Below are positions 17,054-25,871 of a stretch of 64,000 nucleotides of DNA, piece after piece. Position 1 is the stretch's first letter; each line of letters opens with the position of its first letter. The notes under the pieces are model-generated. The model searched no databases and had not been told where the DNA came from. It saw only the letters and a program-made list of their open reading frames with translations. Both the position numbers and the translations under genes were made by a program. Source of the DNA: Anaerovibrio sp. RM50 (GTDB taxonomy: Bacteria > Bacillota > Negativicutes > Selenomonadales > Selenomonadaceae); contig NZ_KK211383.1 of NCBI RefSeq assembly GCF_000622005.1, positions 1-64,000 on the forward strand. Reading direction: 5' to 3'.

Positions 17054-17874
17054 AATGCCCTCACCAAATCCTCTGTGTTAATAATTGACTCATCTATTCT
17101 GACACCCTTCTGCTGCAGTCGGTAGGCAATTTCCGCTGCCATAGGCACCGCCAGTCCGCGTTTTTTCATAGCTCCAATATCCCTGAATATTTCCCTTGGT
17201 GTACCGCTGGCCACCAGATGCTTCTGATCCATGACAAATATTCTGTCAGCCAGTGCAGCTTCTTCCATAAAGTGGGTGATGTAAATGGTAGTAATCCCCC
17301 GTTCCTTATTTAGCCGCGAAACCGTATCCATGACCTCATGACGTCCTCTTGGATCCAGCATGGCTGTAGGCTCGTCCAATACAAGGCATCTGGTATTCAT
17401 TGCCAGTGCCCCGGCTATGGCCACACGCTGTTTTTGCCCTCCTGATAGATGATGGGGGGAAAAATATCGAAATTCCTCCATATCCACCGCCCTAAGAGCC
17501 GCCGTTACATTACGGCGTATTTCATGGGGATCCAGACCGATATTTTCTGGGCCAAACCCCACATCATCCTCCACAATAGCAGCAATGATCTGATTATCCG
17601 GATTCTGAAAAACCATACCAATCTGCTTTCTGATATCATAAGTCAGAATCTCATCAGCTGTATCCATGCCATCCACCAGACACTTACCAGTTGATGGCAC
17701 CAAAAGGCCATTAAAATGCTTGGCCAGGGTGGACTTTCCGGAACCGTTTGTGCCCAGTATAGCCACAAACTCTCCTTCTTCGATATTTATATTAACATTC
17801 TCAACTGCCAGCAGCTCATTTTCCATACCAGCATTATAAATGTGTGTTAAATCAATGCATTCAATAAAACTCAT
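17044..17874 (-). CDS. ecfA1: ECF transporter ATPase A1
   Basis: 276 residues. It is an ABC ATPase with Walker A GTNGSGKST, Q-loop FQNPDNQIIAAIV, signature LSGGQKQRVAIAG, Walker B CLVLDEPTAMLDP and H-loop ITHFMEE. The NPDNQ Q-loop marks the A1 paralogue. ATG 17874 was chosen because AGAGGTG precedes it at good spacing; the longer frame to 17919 overlaps the promoter. In most Firmicutes this gene directly follows rplQ; here a secretion pair on the other strand lies between. Confidence 0.94.
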   Translation of the reverse strand: MSFIECIDLTHIYNAGMENELLAVENVNINIEEGEFVAILGTNGSGKSTLAKHFNGLLVPSTGKCLVDGMDTADEILTYDIRKQIGMVFQNPDNQIIAAIVEDDVGFGPENIGLDPHEIRRNVTAALRAVDMEEFRYFSPHHLSGGQKQRVAIAGALAMNTRCLVLDEPTAMLDPRGRHEVMDTVSRLNKERGITTIYITHFMEEAALADRIFVMDQKHLVASGTPREIFRDIGAMKKRGLAVPMAAEIAYRLQQKGVRIDESIINTEDLVRALCQ

Positions 17875-17895
17875 GCTAAACACCTCTAAGTTAAT

Positions 17896-17924
17896 ATTAT
17901 AAGATATTTGTATGGTCAACGCAA
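17896..17924 (-). promoter_or_regulatory. Promoter of ecfA1-ecfA2-ecfT-truA
   Basis: On the minus strand, TTGCGT (complement of 17919-17924), 17 nt, TATAAT (complement of 17896-17901). An alternative pairing, TTGACC with TATTAA, overlaps it. This gives the ecf operon its own start now that it is separated from rplQ. Confidence 0.65.
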
Positions 17925-17933
17925 TAAACCGTA

Positions 17934-18107
17934 ATGGTTAACCATAAATCATAATTGTTAATAATTGATTGTGTAAACTATAAGACTTTTTATTTATGGT
18001 GTATATTATATAGGTAATTTGTCTTGACTAAGTATCTTGTTAACTTTAAAATTAACAGTGGATTATGTTTTTTAACCATGGTTATAAATAATGAATGATA
18101 AATCATT
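17934..18107. promoter_or_regulatory. Divergent ecfA1/tpsB control region with three palindromes
   Basis: The 325-bp gap between ecfA1 and tpsB is very A/T-rich. It holds perfect palindromes ATGGTTAACCAT (17934-17945), AACCATGGTT (18074-18083) and AATGATAAATCATT (18094-18107). The first two share TTAACCAT and flank the tpsB promoter, one upstream and one just after the likely start of transcription, as expected of a paired operator. A further stem GGCAT/ATGCC (near 18159-18177) lies in the leader. No regulator is recognised nearby. Confidence 0.4.
18024..18052 (+). promoter_or_regulatory. Promoter of the two-partner secretion operon
   Basis: TTGACT (18024-18029), 17 nt, TAAAAT (18047-18052). 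It is followed by a leader of about 140 nt before tpsB. Confidence 0.7.
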
Positions 18108-18199
18108 TTGCCTAAATAACTATGACCTTGGTAGGAATCATGTCTGAAGAGGAATAAGGCATAGGATTATTATGCCGCAACAAGGAAAGGACGAGGGAA

Positions 18200-19708
18200 T
18201 TGAAAAATTTAATGGGTCAGAAACGTCTTCGCCGTTTTGTAACACTAGGTATAGCTTGTGTTAGTGCGGCAACAGTTTATGGTGCATCGCCTTCACTGGT
18301 GTATGCAGCAGTAAATGACCAGATTGAGCAGACTGTGGGGCAGGATAAGGCCAAGGAAGAACTTGACCAGGCAAAGAAGAATGTTGAAAAAGATACTGCC
18401 CAAGCAGTTCGACCTGATAAGGTAACTGTACCAGTCACCTCTGTATCCGTGGAAGGAACAAACGGGTTGGACGAAGATGCCATCCGCACCTTGGTGCCTG
18501 AATTAAATAAGAAACAGATTAACATTCACGAATTGTCCAAGCAGATTCAGTTGTTAAATGATACTGGTGCAGCCAAGGTTGGTGCTACTTTTGTTTCTAA
18601 TCAGGATGGAACTTTTGCTGTAAAGGTTGCCAATGAGGACAAGAAGCATGACAAATATGGGATTAGCTTCAGCAATACCGGTAACGAGTATTCCGGTGAT
18701 TGGCGTACTACCTTAAGCTATGTAAACAATAATACTTTTGGACACGCAGATACCTTTGGCGCAGCCTTCATTACTTCACCAGACAATCATTTCAGCGATG
18801 TAAAAATGGGTGCTGTTTCTTATCGTACGTTACTACCAAAGGCCAATGGTGCATTAACATTTAATGCCAGCATTTATGATATTAATCAGGATGAAGCACC
18901 TATTATTGTCACCAGCGGTTTGATTAACAGTCAGAGTGCTGGTAAAGGCTTTAATACCGGACTTCATTACCAGCATTACCTTGCATACACATCCCGTGAG
19001 AAGGATATCATTGATTTCGGTATAGACTACCGCTCCGTACGCACCGATGGTCTTTTAACCACTGGTCCTGCAACTCTCGGTAACCAGAAAGAGGACTATA
19101 ACGTAAAAACTGCTTCCTTGAGTTTCCTGCATAATAATCGGGATACTAATCATTCTCTTTCCTACAATGTTGGTATCGTTACTAACTTTGGCGGCAGTGA
19201 TGCTTCTTACAACCGTAATTGGGCGGGTCCTGGCTTTGGCAGATATGATGACCATTTTGTACTTTATCAAGGGGGCGTAAACTACCAGATAAAGAGCAAA
19301 TCCGATTGGATTTTCGGTGCCCGTATGCACGGTCAGTACACTACCAACAATCTTGTTGGACTTATGCAGATTGGTGCCGGTGGCATGAACACAGTTCGTG
19401 GATTCAGTAACAGCATCAGTGCAGATACTGGTGTTGTAGGCAGTGTTGAAGTATTCACTCCGGAATTTGTACCAAATTCCCGTTTTGTTGTATTCAGCGA
19501 TTATGGCAACCTTACAAACAACCGAGATAGAGCTGCCTTCCACTGTGCCAGCTTGGCTTCTGTTGGTATAGGTTATCGTTATACGGATACCAAGCACGGT
19601 ATCACTTTGGCCATTGATTATGCCAAGGTAGTCAACGATTTGGACAGTACCCTGACCAACACCAATAACCATAAGAGATGGAATGTAATGCTTAACATGA
19701 GCTTCTAA
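18200..19708 (+). CDS. Two-partner secretion outer-membrane transporter (TpsB/ShlB family)
   Basis: 502 residues. It is an outer-membrane beta-barrel that exports the partner protein encoded next to it. Residues 1 to about 36 are a signal peptide ending near SLVYAA. A charged helical stretch (about 38-65) is followed by what looks like a single POTRA domain (about 72-145, VTVPVTSVSVEGTNGLDEDA), then the barrel (about 150-502) with the hallmark NTVRGFSN, the following FVVFSDYGN strand, and a C-terminal Phe. Family members are usually 550-600 residues with two POTRA domains, so this is compact. Start: TTG 18200 has AAGGAAAGG 9 nt upstream; ATG 18212 is possible but poorly spaced. An outer membrane is implied. 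Confidence 0.85.
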   Translation: MKNLMGQKRLRRFVTLGIACVSAATVYGASPSLVYAAVNDQIEQTVGQDKAKEELDQAKKNVEKDTAQAVRPDKVTVPVTSVSVEGTNGLDEDAIRTLVPELNKKQINIHELSKQIQLLNDTGAAKVGATFVSNQDGTFAVKVANEDKKHDKYGISFSNTGNEYSGDWRTTLSYVNNNTFGHADTFGAAFITSPDNHFSDVKMGAVSYRTLLPKANGALTFNASIYDINQDEAPIIVTSGLINSQSAGKGFNTGLHYQHYLAYTSREKDIIDFGIDYRSVRTDGLLTTGPATLGNQKEDYNVKTASLSFLHNNRDTNHSLSYNVGIVTNFGGSDASYNRNWAGPGFGRYDDHFVLYQGGVNYQIKSKSDWIFGARMHGQYTTNNLVGLMQIGAGGMNTVRGFSNSISADTGVVGSVEVFTPEFVPNSRFVVFSDYGNLTNNRDRAAFHCASLASVGIGYRYTDTKHGITLAIDYAKVVNDLDSTLTNTNNHKRWNVMLNMSF

Positions 19709-19720
19709 GGAGGGAACATA

Positions 19721-21697
19721 ATGAAATTTAATCGTAAAATTCGTACGGCGGCACTGGCTACCATGATTGCCTTATCCCTGTCCAGCACCTGCTTTGCAGA
19801 CGCCACTGGGGGTAATGTTACCATGGGTAATGTCACTATAGATTCCACTAACTATAATACTGGAGCTAGTGGCATTGATGTTACCGGTGCTACTGCTTCT
19901 TTTAAGGTCTATGAAAACAGTATCATCAATTGGGATTCTTTCAGTGTAAAGAATGGCCAAGCCTTCCATTTTGATACTAATGGTGGTGCTTTACTTAATA
20001 GAGTTACCGGTACTGACATTTCCTCAATTCTTGGTACTTTAACCCAGACTGGCGGCAACCCGCTGTTTATTGTAAATCCTAATGGTATTTTAGTTGGTGG
20101 TGGTGCTTCTATTAATGCCAGTGCTCTGGTGCTTTCCACTTTGGCCATCAATGATGCCAATTTCATTAATAGTGTTACTTCTGGTCAGACTGGTACTTTT
20201 GCCACTGATACGAATAAAGGTGCTGGAAAACTGACCGTTGAAAAAGGGGCCAGCGTTAATATTGATGACATCCTAATTATGGCCGGTGGTACTGTAGAAG
20301 TTGCTGATGGCGTAACCTTCACTACCAACGGAAATGATAATAACTCTATGATTCAAATTGCTGCTGCTGATAGTATGACAGTTAAGGATACAGATGATGT
20401 ACATGACAAAATTTCCAGTATAAATGTTACTAAGAATAATACAGTAGCATTCCATGGCACTTTTAATAATGCCAGCGAGAATAGCATTGGAAACACCAAT
20501 TTACATGTGAATGGCGGTACAGTAAATATGGATAACGCCAAAATTAATATGAATGAACGGTCTGAAACTTACATTATTGCTGGTAATACTCAAGAAGGTT
20601 TATCAGCAACTGCAGACAATAAGGTTACCGCGACTAATCTGACTATATCTGGTGGAAAAGCTGACGTTATCGCTGGTGGACACGTTCAACTGAACAATTC
20701 TGATATTACTATGTCCAGGAAAGATGGAGACATTAACATTTATGCTGGGCAAGAGATTAAGGCCGACAAAAATGGTGATCACCGAATGTTGACTCAGGCT
20801 AGTAAAGACAATGTTGTTTCTTTAAACAATACCATCATTTCTGGCACAAACAATGAAACAGTTATTGATGCTGGGGCAATTTCACTAAATAACAGCACCG
20901 TATCTAATAGAGACACCATATCTATGCATGCTGTTTCCGCTTTGGGTAATAACGGATCGACTGCTACTGCCAACGCATCCAATGCTATTGAGGTCAAAGA
21001 CAGTTATGTAACAGGAAAGGAACTTTATCTTATTGCTGGTAAGATAAATGTAGAAAACTCCATTATTTCTGCTTCCGACAAAATTATGACAATTACTGCC
21101 AACGAGATTACTGCTGAAGATACAGAAAATGGCGTGACTATCAAAAATATCAAGAGTGATTCTTCCAACACTCAAACCAAAGATGAAAAATCTCTTATTG
21201 AAGGCACAGTTATTTCTGGTAGCACTCCATGGACTACAATAACTGAAAATTCAAGTCAACCACAAAACAACAACCAGGAGCAGAATTCCTCCTTCACCGC
21301 TGATGATGTTCAGAATATCAAGAATGGCCAATCTGCGATGCAGTACCTTTTAAACAACAACACTACCGATACCATACAGCAGGCCACCATCAAATTGGTT
21401 GACGTTATTAATGACAGTAATATTTCTGGCCGTGCCAAGGCAGCTACCGTTCTCGGCATGCTTGACCAAGTTAATAGAAATGGTAATCTTACCGATACAG
21501 AAAAGAAGGCTCTGCAGTTGACTATAATTAACTCATATACCCCTACTGCTACTGCGGTAAAGCAGAATGAGACTAATACGGTTGAAGATGGCAAAACCGT
21601 ATCTGTTGAAACTGTAGATACTGCTACTATGCAGAATGCTACAAGTGCCGGTGAAGCTGCCAATGATGTAAGTGTTGACACCTCTGCTTTAAACTAA
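19721..21697 (+). CDS. Secreted TpsA-like protein with filamentous-haemagglutinin N-terminal domain
   Basis: 658 residues. The signal peptide is about 1-26 (cleavage near TCFA-DA). The TPS secretion domain (about 27-200) has INWDSFSVKNGQAFHF, LLNRVTG and NPNGILVGGGASINAS, matching haemagglutinin activity domains. A middle region of repeating short strands (VNMDNAKINM, ITAEDTENG) suggests a beta-helix. Then comes an N/Q-rich linker (near 510) and a helical C-terminus of about 150 residues (IKNGQSAMQYLLNN...RAKAATVLGML) that I do not recognise. It is small for a TpsA. The start follows AAGGAGGG, 12 nt after the TpsB stop, so the pair is one operon. Likely a surface or released adhesin-like protein; the target is unknown. 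Confidence 0.83.
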   Translation: MKFNRKIRTAALATMIALSLSSTCFADATGGNVTMGNVTIDSTNYNTGASGIDVTGATASFKVYENSIINWDSFSVKNGQAFHFDTNGGALLNRVTGTDISSILGTLTQTGGNPLFIVNPNGILVGGGASINASALVLSTLAINDANFINSVTSGQTGTFATDTNKGAGKLTVEKGASVNIDDILIMAGGTVEVADGVTFTTNGNDNNSMIQIAAADSMTVKDTDDVHDKISSINVTKNNTVAFHGTFNNASENSIGNTNLHVNGGTVNMDNAKINMNERSETYIIAGNTQEGLSATADNKVTATNLTISGGKADVIAGGHVQLNNSDITMSRKDGDINIYAGQEIKADKNGDHRMLTQASKDNVVSLNNTIISGTNNETVIDAGAISLNNSTVSNRDTISMHAVSALGNNGSTATANASNAIEVKDSYVTGKELYLIAGKINVENSIISASDKIMTITANEITAEDTENGVTIKNIKSDSSNTQTKDEKSLIEGTVISGSTPWTTITENSSQPQNNNQEQNSSFTADDVQNIKNGQSAMQYLLNNNTTDTIQQATIKLVDVINDSNISGRAKAATVLGMLDQVNRNGNLTDTEKKALQLTIINSYTPTATAVKQNETNTVEDGKTVSVETVDTATMQNATSAGEAANDVSVDTSALN

Positions 21698-21730
21698 GCC
21701 AATAGTTTAAACAAAAATAATCTCAAATAA

Positions 21731-21772
21731 AAGAAGCTGGAATCATATTAATTGATTCCAGCTTCTTTTTTG
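21731..21772 (+). terminator. Terminator of the secretion operon
   Basis: A perfect 15-bp stem, AAGAAGCTGGAATCA and TGATTCCAGCTTCTT, with a 7-nt loop, followed by TTTT. Confidence 0.92.
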
Positions 21773-21796
21773 CAATTAATAATATACTAGGATAAA

Positions 21797-21830
21797 CAAA
21801 AAAGAGACATTCCATAAGGAATGTCTCTTT
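21797..21830 (-). terminator. Terminator of the ribosomal protein operon
   Basis: A 13-bp stem AAAGAGACATTCC and GGAATGTCTCTTT (21801-21830) with loop ATAA, followed on the minus strand by TTTGTTT. It lies 20 nt after rplQ, so transcription of the ribosomal cluster ends here instead of running into ecfA1. Confidence 0.9.
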
Positions 21831-21849
21831 CATATGTCTTAGCTGTAAA

Positions 21850-22191
21850 TTACTTTACCAGCTCAAGGATAACCATTGGAGCTGCGTCACCACGACGTGG
21901 GCCCAGCTTCAGGATACGGGTATAGCCGCCCTGACGATCCTTGCACTGCTCAGCGATTTCACCGAACAGCTTTCTAACAACATCTTCATCAGCAAGCTGA
22001 GCAAGAGCCTGACGACGAGCAGCCAAATCACCGCGCTTAGCGAGAGTGATGAGCTGTTCTGCAAGGCCGCTGATCTCCTTGGCCTTAGCCTCGGTAGTCT
22101 CAATGCGCTCATGCTTGAAGAAGGAAGTCAGAATGCTCTTGAACAGTGCCTTACGAGCACTGGAGTTACGACCTAATTTTCTGTAAGCCAT
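21850..22191 (-). CDS. rplQ: Ribosomal protein L17
   Basis: 113 residues. It is a large-subunit protein near the peptide exit tunnel. It shows the family start [32 protein letters not shown] in the middle and [18 protein letters not shown] near the end. It is the last gene of the alpha cluster, 40 nt after rpoA, with GAGGG before the ATG. Confidence 0.97.
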   Translation of the reverse strand: MAYRKLGRNSSARKALFKSILTSFFKHERIETTEAKAKEISGLAEQLITLAKRGDLAARRQALAQLADEDVVRKLFGEIAEQCKDRQGGYTRILKLGPRRGDAAPMVILELVK

Positions 22192-22231
22192 TTATTTCCC
22201 TCTTTCCTATATCTTAATCTCGAAATGTCAA

Positions 22232-23227
22232 TCAGTCATCTGCCAAATCATCGGCAGATCCATCATTTTCCTTAAGTGACAGGCCCAGTTCCTGGAGCTT
22301 GTTCTTGATTTCCACCAAGGACTTGTTACCAAGATTACGAACCTTCATGATTTCAGCCTCAGTCTTGTTGATGAGGTCACGAACTGTCTTGATTTCAGCT
22401 CTCATCAGACAGTGATAAGAACGAACAGTAAGCTCAAGTTCCTCAACCTTTTTGTCAAGAATTGGAGCATCAGTCATGTCAGCGCCCACAGCAGCAGCCT
22501 CTGAGGCCTCTGCAGTAGCAGCCGGCTTAGTATCAATAATCAGATTGCTGAAGAGCTTCAGTCTTGCAATCAGGATACCTGCTGCCTTGCTGACAGCCTC
22601 CTCCGGAGTAATGGAACCATCAGTCCAAACCTCCATTGTAAGCTTGTCATAATCGACAGTATCACCCACACGGGTATCTTCAACTCTGTAGTTAACACGA
22701 CGAACAGGGGAGAAAATAGAGTCAATAGGAATCTCACCAATAGACTGATCAGGTTTCTTGTTCTTGTCACCCGGAACATAGCCAAGACCATGCTCTACAG
22801 TCATCTCTATATTCAGCGAACCTGTCTCGTTAACAGTTGCGATATGCAGATCCGGGTTAAGAATCTCAATATCAGCATCGTGAATAATATCAGCTGCTGT
22901 TACTTCCTTCTCACCCTTTACCTCGATGCGGATTGTCTTAGGTTCATCGCTGTGCATCTTAAGGCAGAGCTCCTTAAGGTGAAGGATGATGTTGGACACA
23001 TCATCACGAACACCTGGAACAGTGGAGAACTCATGCAACACGCCATCAATCTTGATAGCGGTAATTGCTGCACCTTGTAAAGAGGACAGGAGAATGCGGC
23101 GGAGACTGTTACCAAGGGTAATGCCATAGCCACGCTCCAAAGGCTCGCAGATAAACTTACCATAGCGGCCGTCCTCACTGATTTCCTCTATCTGAATCTC
23201 AATCTTCTGCTTGTCGATTTCGATCAT
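22232..23227 (-). CDS. rpoA: RNA polymerase alpha subunit
   Basis: 331 residues. The N-terminal assembly domain (about 1-230) holds [20 protein letters not shown] and the dimer-forming segments. After a linker rich in Ala/Glu, the C-terminal DNA- and activator-binding domain (about 255-320) has [17 protein letters not shown] and [17 protein letters not shown] tail of about 15 residues ends acidic ([10 protein letters not shown]). The ribosome site is GAGGAGGG. It sits between rpsD and rplQ as in most bacteria. Confidence 0.98.
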   Translation of the reverse strand: MIEIDKQKIEIQIEEISEDGRYGKFICEPLERGYGITLGNSLRRILLSSLQGAAITAIKIDGVLHEFSTVPGVRDDVSNIILHLKELCLKMHSDEPKTIRIEVKGEKEVTAADIIHDADIEILNPDLHIATVNETGSLNIEMTVEHGLGYVPGDKNKKPDQSIGEIPIDSIFSPVRRVNYRVEDTRVGDTVDYDKLTMEVWTDGSITPEEAVSKAAGILIARLKLFSNLIIDTKPAATAEASEAAAVGADMTDAPILDKKVEELELTVRSYHCLMRAEIKTVRDLINKTEAEIMKVRNLGNKSLVEIKNKLQELGLSLKENDGSADDLADD

Positions 23228-23292
23228 CTGGAATTGCCCTCCTCAATAAATCAATGCATATATGTACAAATACGACAATTAATACACAGATA

Positions 23293-23886
23293 TTATTTGG
23301 AGTACAACTCGACGATTGCCTGGCTGTCAACAGGAATATCGAAATCATCAGCAGCTGGGAATCTGTTGATGGTGCCGGTAAAGTTGTCGGAACCTACAGT
23401 AATCCATGCTGGAACGCTAAGAGCGCTATTGGACTCAGCCAGCTCCTTGAAGAAAGCGTTGGAGCGAGCCTTTTCGGAAACTGCTACAACATCATTTACA
23501 TCAACAAGAGCGGATGGAATGTCCAGACGCTTGCCGTTCAGGGTGATATGACCATGACGAACGAGCTGACGAGCCTGCTTACGGGTGGAAGCAAGACCAA
23601 GACGGAATACTACGTTGTCGATTCTTCTCTCGAGAAGGCTGATGAGGTTATCACCAGTGATACCCTGCATTTTCTTAGCCTTGTTATAGTAAGAACGGAA
23701 CTGCTTCTCCAGTACACCGTAAATGAACTTTGCCTTCTGCTTTTCCTTCAGCTGAACACCGTACTCGGAAACCTTGCCGCGGGTACGACGTGGCTGACGG
23801 TTGGAACTCTTATTCAGACCAATAACACCTGGCTCGATACCGAGGGAACGGCATCTCTTCAGTGCTGGTACTCTATCAATTGCCAT
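23293..23886 (-). CDS. rpsD: Ribosomal protein S4
   Basis: 197 residues. It is a primary 16S-binding and assembly protein. The S4 RNA-binding domain has LERRIDNVVFRLGLASTRKQ and ARQLVRHGHITLNGK. Only one cysteine is present (Cys12), so this is the zinc-free form. S4 often represses its own alpha operon; no clear target structure was identified in the 65-nt gap before rpoA. Confidence 0.97.
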   Translation of the reverse strand: MAIDRVPALKRCRSLGIEPGVIGLNKSSNRQPRRTRGKVSEYGVQLKEKQKAKFIYGVLEKQFRSYYNKAKKMQGITGDNLISLLERRIDNVVFRLGLASTRKQARQLVRHGHITLNGKRLDIPSALVDVNDVVAVSEKARSNAFFKELAESNSALSVPAWITVGSDNFTGTINRFPAADDFDIPVDSQAIVELYSK

Positions 23887-23903
23887 TTAGTTTGCACCTC
23901 CCA

Positions 23904-24296
23904 TTATACTCTTCTACGCTTTGGTGGACGGCAACCATTGTGAGGAATTGGGGTAACATCCTTAATCATGCTAACCTCAAGACCAGTTGCCTGCAGGGAA
24001 CGGATTGCAGCCTCACGGCCAGCACCAGGACCCTTAACGTAAACATCAACCTGCTTCAAGCCATGCTCCATAGCAGCCTTTGCAGCAACCTCTGCTGCCA
24101 TCTGAGCTGCAAATGGAGTGCTCTTTCTGGAGCCACGGAAACCAAGTCCGCCAGCGCTTGCCCAGGAAAGTGCATTACCGTTCTTGTCGGTCAAGGTAAC
24201 GATAGTATTATTAAAGGTGGAGCTGATATGAGCAACACCAAATTCGATATTTTTACGGTCCTTCTTCTTAGGACGTACAGATTTCTTAACTGCCAC
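23904..24296 (-). CDS. rpsK: Ribosomal protein S11
   Basis: 130 residues. It is part of the 30S platform near the E site. Motifs: [36 protein letters not shown] and the C-terminal [16 protein letters not shown]. It is preceded by rpsM (13 nt) and followed by rpsD (17 nt). Confidence 0.97.
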   Translation of the reverse strand: MAVKKSVRPKKKDRKNIEFGVAHISSTFNNTIVTLTDKNGNALSWASAGGLGFRGSRKSTPFAAQMAAEVAAKAAMEHGLKQVDVYVKGPGAGREAAIRSLQATGLEVSMIKDVTPIPHNGCRPPKRRRV

Positions 24297-24309
24297 TCTC
24301 TAGCCCTCC

Positions 24310-24678
24310 TTATTTCTTCTTACCAGCAACAGCCTTTTTAGGGCCTTTACGGGTACGTGCATTATTCTTTGTGTTCTGTCCGCGTACAGGAAGACCCATA
24401 CGATGACGACGACCACGATAGCAGCCGATCTCAACGAGTCGCTTTATGTTAAGGGACTGCTCACGACGAAGGTCACCCTCTACTACTACCTGCTTATCAA
24501 TGATATCACGAAGCTTAATAACCTCATCTTCGCTCAAATCACGGGTACGAGTATCTGGGTTAACACCAGTCTCCTTTAAAATCTTCTGAGAAGTGGTAAG
24601 ACCAATACCATAGATATATGTTAATGCGATCTCAATTCTCTTATCACGTGGCAAATCTACACCGGCAATACGTGCCAT
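24310..24678 (-). CDS. rpsM: Ribosomal protein S13
   Basis: 122 residues. It lies in the 30S head and contacts the P-site tRNA and the 50S subunit. Motifs: [33 protein letters not shown] and [20 protein letters not shown], with the basic tail of the family. Strong ribosome site (AAGGAGG). Confidence 0.97.
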   Translation of the reverse strand: MARIAGVDLPRDKRIEIALTYIYGIGLTTSQKILKETGVNPDTRTRDLSEDEVIKLRDIIDKQVVVEGDLRREQSLNIKRLVEIGCYRGRRHRMGLPVRGQNTKNNARTRKGPKKAVAGKKK

Positions 24679-24700
24679 ACATCAAGCACCTCCTTCTTAA

Positions 24701-24814
24701 TTATCCTTGTCTCTGTTTATGTTTTGGGTTCTCGCAAATAACCATTACACGACCCTTACGCTTAATAACCTTGCATTTTTCACAAATTGGTTTAACCGAT
24801 GGTTTAACTTTCAT
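24701..24814 (-). CDS. rpmJ: Ribosomal protein L36 (zinc-binding form)
   Basis: 37 residues, starting [17 protein letters not shown] and ending NPKHKQRQG. The zinc ligands are complete: Cys11, Cys14, Cys27 and His32. It lies between infA (43 nt) and rpsM (22 nt), its usual place. Confidence 0.96.
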   Translation of the reverse strand: MKVKPSVKPICEKCKVIKRKGRVMVICENPKHKQRQG

Positions 24815-24857
24815 TGCGTTATGCCCCTTTCATGTACTATCCTTGATTACTCAAAGA

Positions 24858-25076
24858 TTATTTAAAACGATAGGTGATACGGCCACGAGTTAAATCATAA
24901 GGTGTCAGCTCAATAGTGACCTTATCCCCTGGCAGAATGCGTATAAAATTCATTCGAATCTTACCGGAAACATGCGCCAAGACAACATGACCGTTCTCCA
25001 ACTCCACCTGGAACATTGCATTTGGCAGTGCTTCCAGGACTTTACCTTCAACTTCAATTACATCTTGTTTAGACAT
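24858..25076 (-). CDS. infA: Translation initiation factor IF-1
   Basis: 72 residues, a single OB fold. It binds the 30S A site and aids initiation. Motifs: [40 protein letters not shown] and [12 protein letters not shown]. It is separated from adk by an unusually long 137-nt gap. Confidence 0.97.
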   Translation of the reverse strand: MSKQDVIEVEGKVLEALPNAMFQVELENGHVVLAHVSGKIRMNFIRILPGDKVTIELTPYDLTRGRITYRFK

Positions 25077-25213
25077 AAGTGGTATTGCTCCTTAGTGTCA
25101 TAACCTAGGAAAGGTGGCCGCAGGAGCGGCCCCATTTTCCGGCATCACAGCTTTCGCTGCACGATTCTTCTATAATAATTCGGTAGTACCAGGCAAAATG
25201 CCTGTCATAACTC
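25077..25213 (-). promoter_or_regulatory. Structured 137-nt spacer between adk and infA
   Basis: In a cluster where gaps are 1-65 nt this spacer stands out. On the minus strand it has a stem CAGC-GAAA-GCTG with a GNRA loop (25148-25159), a stem GGCCGC-TCCT-GCGGCC (25116-25131) and a small CAGGCA/TGCCTG stem next to adk. None is followed by a T-run. In many Firmicutes map and a KOW-domain gene sit here; both are missing. It may be an RNA control element or an internal promoter region; no clean promoter was found. Confidence 0.4.
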
Positions 25214-25858
<645 letters not shown>

Positions 25859-25871
25859 TTAATTAATCCTC

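Noticed and set aside
18059-18199. Possible riboswitch in the tpsB leader
   Set aside because: It has a short stem but no match to c-di-GMP, cobalamin, TPP or other riboswitch cores that I could recognise.
18000-21800. Mobile element carrying the secretion pair
   Set aside because: No transposase, integrase, terminal inverted repeats or target duplication were seen, and base composition is similar to that of neighbours.
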